The notes below the pieces were generated by a model. It ran no database searches and was not told where the DNA came from. It saw only the letters and a list, made by a program, of their open reading frames with translations. From the NCBI GenBank assembly GCA_021163085.1, contig JAGGXL010000069.1, positions 1 to 9,204 of the forward strand: DNA of 9,204 nt, written 5' to 3'. The position numbers and the translations under genes are program-made. Shown here piece by piece: positions 7,016-9,204 of this stretch (position 1 is the first letter of the stretch; each line of letters opens with the position of its first letter). This DNA comes from Thermodesulfobacterium sp. Its GTDB lineage: Bacteria > Desulfobacterota > Thermodesulfobacteria > Thermodesulfobacteriales > Thermodesulfobacteriaceae.

Positions 7016-7464
7016 TAATCTTTTTTTTTCTTTTAAGCTCTTATTCATTTTCTTTTAAAGTGGTCTCTCATAATCTGGAATACGCTTTTTATAAAAAAAC
7101 CAAACTTGTTTGGAGTTTTAAGATAAAAAATTTTATCCAAAAAGAAAATGGAGACTTTGAAGGTAAAGGAGTTTATATTATAAACAAAGAAAAAAGTCTC
7201 AAAATATGGGCAGATAGAGGTTTTTATAAAAAAAATGAAGACAAATTTTTCCTAAGAAACAATGTTCATCTAATAACCTCTCAATATGGAGAGGTTTACA
7301 CCGAAGAGTTACTATTTTTTCCCGAAAAAAATCTTATTCTAACAGATAAAGAAGTGCTAATAATAAAGGAAGGATTTAGGATAAAAGGTAAAGGGCTTAT
7401 ATATGAGGTTGATACTGGAAATTTTAGGGTAAAAGAAAAAGCAAAAGTCAAGTTAAAACTTTAA
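6982..7464 (+). CDS. lptC: LptC-like LPS export periplasmic protein, membrane-anchored
   Basis: LptC is the bitopic inner-membrane protein that receives LPS from the LptBFG transporter and passes it to LptA. This 160-residue protein begins MGKFIK, followed by a hydrophobic segment at about 7-24, either an uncleaved anchor or a signal peptide. The rest is a beta-rich periplasmic part with the repeating pattern expected of an LptC/OstA-type beta-jellyroll, for example WADRGFY (76-82), LRNNVHLIT (91-99), YTEELLF (106-112), LTDKEVLIIKEGFRIKGKGL (120-139). Similarity to LptC is by pattern and context rather than invariant residues; an LptA-like protein is the alternative. Following kdsA-kdsC strongly supports the assignment, because this order is common in Gram-negative genomes. 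The start overlaps kdsC by 34 bases, and AAAGGA (6974-6979) is a close SD. It is the only plausible start that keeps the basic-hydrophobic N-terminus. Confidence 0.8.
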   Translation: MGKFIKVLSGIIIFFFLLSSYSFSFKVVSHNLEYAFYKKTKLVWSFKIKNFIQKENGDFEGKGVYIINKEKSLKIWADRGFYKKNEDKFFLRNNVHLITSQYGEVYTEELLFFPEKNLILTDKEVLIIKEGFRIKGKGLIYEVDTGNFRVKEKAKVKLKL

Positions 7465-7469
7465 AAAAC

Positions 7470-8207
7470 ATGGCTCTAAATAAAAAAGCACTTCTTTCTG
7501 CTTATGAAAAGGCAAAAGGACACAGAAATAGAGTAAAAGAAAAATTTTTAAAAGGAGGTTCCGAAACTTTTACTGACGAAGATCTTCTTGAGCTTCTTCT
7601 TATTCTGAATATACCTTACAAGGACACCAGAAAGTTGGCAAGAGAACTTTTAAATCACTATAAAACACTTGATAATGTCCTTGACGCTCCACTGGAAGAA
7701 TTATCAAAATTTAAAGGACTTAAAGAAAAATCAGCTTTGCCTTTAAAAGTGGTAAAAGAGGTTGCGAGAAGGTATTTAAAAGCAAAAGCTTTAAAGACTG
7801 AATACCTCAGGTCACCTGAAGAGGTTTATAATTATCTCCGATACGAGATGCAAAATTTATCAAGAGAAACTCTAAAAACGATTTATCTTGATGCCAAATC
7901 CAGAGTCCTTGCTATAGATACTCTTTTTGAAGGAACTATTACTGAAAGCGCTGTATATCCAAGAGAAATTTTTGCCAAAGCACTTGAAAAAAAAGCTGTC
8001 TTTTTAATACTCGTGCACAATCATCCTTCAGGAGATGTAAATCCTTCCAGAGAAGATATTAATATAACTAAAAAATTGATATTAATAGGATATTTCCTGC
8101 AATGTAAAATTATTGACCATATTATCATAGGTAAAAATGGTTACTTCAGTATGGCTGAAAAGGGAATTATAGAGAGTTTAGAAAAAGAGTTGAAAAAGGT
8201 TTTATAA
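7470..8207 (+). CDS. radC: RadC family JAB/MPN-domain protein (UPF0758)
   Basis: RadC proteins carry a metalloprotease-like JAB domain of uncertain function; the historical link with DNA repair is disputed. The 245-residue protein has an N-terminal helical part (about 1-110) with a helix-hairpin-helix-like segment LSKFKGLKEKSA (78-89), and a JAB domain from about 112. The JAMM zinc signature is complete: E133, then H183-x-H185-x10-D196 within VHNHPSGDVNPSREDI. The ends match the family, with the usual C-terminal DHIIIGKNGYFSMAEKG (216-232). The start is an ATG five bases after the lptC stop, without a visible SD. The stop overlaps the ispH start by one base. The metal site is intact, so it is not a degenerate copy. 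Its place in an envelope operon does not by itself indicate an envelope role. Confidence 0.93.
   Translation: MALNKKALLSAYEKAKGHRNRVKEKFLKGGSETFTDEDLLELLLILNIPYKDTRKLARELLNHYKTLDNVLDAPLEELSKFKGLKEKSALPLKVVKEVARRYLKAKALKTEYLRSPEEVYNYLRYEMQNLSRETLKTIYLDAKSRVLAIDTLFEGTITESAVYPREIFAKALEKKAVFLILVHNHPSGDVNPSREDINITKKLILIGYFLQCKIIDHIIIGKNGYFSMAEKGIIESLEKELKKVL
8195..8199 (+). promoter_or_regulatory. Ribosome binding site of ispH
   Basis: AAAGG ends seven bases before the ATG at 8207, which overlaps the radC stop (TAATG). It supports the chosen start, which also gives the standard IspH N-terminus with C12. Confidence 0.5.
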
Positions 8208-9204
8208 TGAAAGTTAAAATAGCCAAAAAAGCTGGATTTTGCATGGGGGTTAGAAGAGCTTTAAATCTGGTTTTAAAGGCTTTAAATGAAAAAAAATATC
8301 CTATTTACACTTATGGTCCACTTATTCACAATCCCCAGACTCTGGAACTTTTAAATAAGCTTGGAATCAGGATAATAAAAAGTTTAGAAACTGGAGTTCC
8401 TTCTGGAGTATGTATTATAAGAGCTCATGGAATACCTCCCCAAGAAAAAAAAATACTTTCTAAAAAACATGAAATTCTTGATGGAACCTGTCCCAGAGTT
8501 TTAAAAGTTCAGGCACTTGCTAAAAAAGCTGTTTCAGAAGGGAAAAATGTAGTAATTATAGGAGACAAAGATCATGCTGAAATCAAAGGGATTCTCGGTT
8601 ATTGCAAAGACAAAGGTTATGTAGTTAGTTCCTTTGAAGATATAGAAAAATTGCCAGAACTTAAAGACTATGTAATACTTTCTCAAACCACACAGGATAA
8701 AAGACTTTTTAAAGAACTCTCTAATGCCATTCTCTCAAAATTCCCCAATGGAAAAATTGTCAATACTATATGTAATGCAACAGAAGTGAGACAAAACGAA
8801 GTAAAAGAACTCAGCAAAATCTGTTCCTCAATAATTGTTATAGGTGGGAAATTTAGTGCCAATACAAACAGACTTGCTGAAATTGCTAAAAAAGAAAGAA
8901 AAAAAGTTTATCTAATAGAAAAAGCCGAAGAAATTCCCTTAGAAGAGATTAAAAAAGAAAAAACAATCGGTGTAACAGCTGGTGCTTCCACTCCAAATTG
9001 GCTTATTAACGAAGTGGTAGATTTTTTAAAATCTCACACCTCTAAATTTCACAGATTTTTAAAATCCTTTTCCTTTTTTTCCTTCCTTCAATCTTTTAAT
9101 TTTATCTTTTTGCTTTTGGGAATTTTAAACTTTATAAACCATCCTTTTAACTTAAGAACTTTATTTTTAACCTTGGCTACTTTCTCCTTTTTGATGCTCA
9201 AATA
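8207..9204 (+). CDS. ispH: 4-hydroxy-3-methylbut-2-enyl diphosphate reductase with hydrophobic C-terminal extension (partial at window end)
   Basis: IspH is the last enzyme of the MEP isoprenoid pathway. It reduces HMBPP to isopentenyl and dimethylallyl diphosphate using a [4Fe-4S] cluster. The 332 codons present include the cluster cysteines C12, C95 and C189. They also include substrate-site residues H41, H73 (AHG), H123 and E125 (DHAEIKG), T161/T162 (SQTTQ), S217/N219 (SAN) and S261 (GASTP). The catalytic part is complete at about residue 276 (VVDFLKS), where ordinary IspH proteins end. Here the frame stays open: a basic linker (KSHTSKFHRFLK) is followed by two hydrophobic stretches, about 288-310 and 313-331, suggesting membrane segments. 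The last full codon is Lys 332, and the next begins with TA, so the protein either stops just beyond the edge or continues as Tyr into a larger domain. Last visible gene of the kdsA operon. Confidence 0.95.
   Translation, partial: MKVKIAKKAGFCMGVRRALNLVLKALNEKKYPIYTYGPLIHNPQTLELLNKLGIRIIKSLETGVPSGVCIIRAHGIPPQEKKILSKKHEILDGTCPRVLKVQALAKKAVSEGKNVVIIGDKDHAEIKGILGYCKDKGYVVSSFEDIEKLPELKDYVILSQTTQDKRLFKELSNAILSKFPNGKIVNTICNATEVRQNEVKELSKICSSIIVIGGKFSANTNRLAEIAKKERKKVYLIEKAEEIPLEEIKKEKTIGVTAGASTPNWLINEVVDFLKSHTSKFHRFLKSFSFFSFLQSFNFIFLLLGILNFINHPFNLRTLFLTLATFSFLMLK

Noticed and set aside
1..9204. tRNA, rRNA, CRISPR array, insertion sequence or phage genes
   Set aside because: No cloverleaf-like structures, regularly spaced direct repeats, transposase or integrase motifs were noticed; almost all of the window is accounted for by chromosomal metabolic genes.

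Overview
The window is a compact, very AT-rich stretch of bacterial chromosome with lysine-, isoleucine- and phenylalanine-rich proteins and almost no intergenic DNA. It encodes Kdo synthesis enzymes and an LptC-like protein, so the host should be a Gram-negative (diderm) bacterium with lipopolysaccharide. The KdsA is of the metal-dependent, Aquifex-like type. The window also carries a TreT-type trehalose synthase, an enzyme best known from thermophiles. Together with the low GC content this suggests a thermophile, perhaps of the Thermodesulfobacteriota (Thermodesulfobacterium-like). That placement is inference only.

Region 1 (47-4045, + strand) is a three-gene trehalose cluster: a fused trehalose-6-phosphate synthase/phosphatase (OtsA-OtsB), a two-repeat protein that I recognise as DUF5752-like, and a TreT-type glycosyltransferase. 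The genes overlap by 8 and 1 bases and are almost certainly co-transcribed. Two different enzymatic routes to trehalose therefore sit in one transcription unit with an uncharacterised protein between them, which is the most interesting arrangement in the window.

Region 2 (4048-5622, - strand) is a single radical SAM gene. It has an N-terminal B12-binding-like domain and a C-terminal four-cysteine motif, and resembles the N-terminal half of the TIGR03960 family. Its stop codon lies two bases from the treT stop on the opposite strand.

Region 3 (5623-5700) is the only real intergenic gap. It holds a good sigma70-type promoter facing the radical SAM gene, a weaker one facing kdsA, and a perfect 12-base palindrome.

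Region 4 (5701-9204, + strand) is an envelope/isoprenoid operon: kdsA, kdsC, an lptC-like gene, radC and ispH, with overlaps or gaps of 14, 34, 5 and 1 bases. KdsA makes Kdo-8-phosphate and KdsC dephosphorylates it to Kdo. LptC takes part in LPS export. IspH makes the isoprenoid precursors needed, among other things, for lipid carriers. The ispH frame is open to the window edge and continues past the normal end of the family into a hydrophobic tail. No tRNA, rRNA, CRISPR array, insertion sequence or other mobile element was seen.
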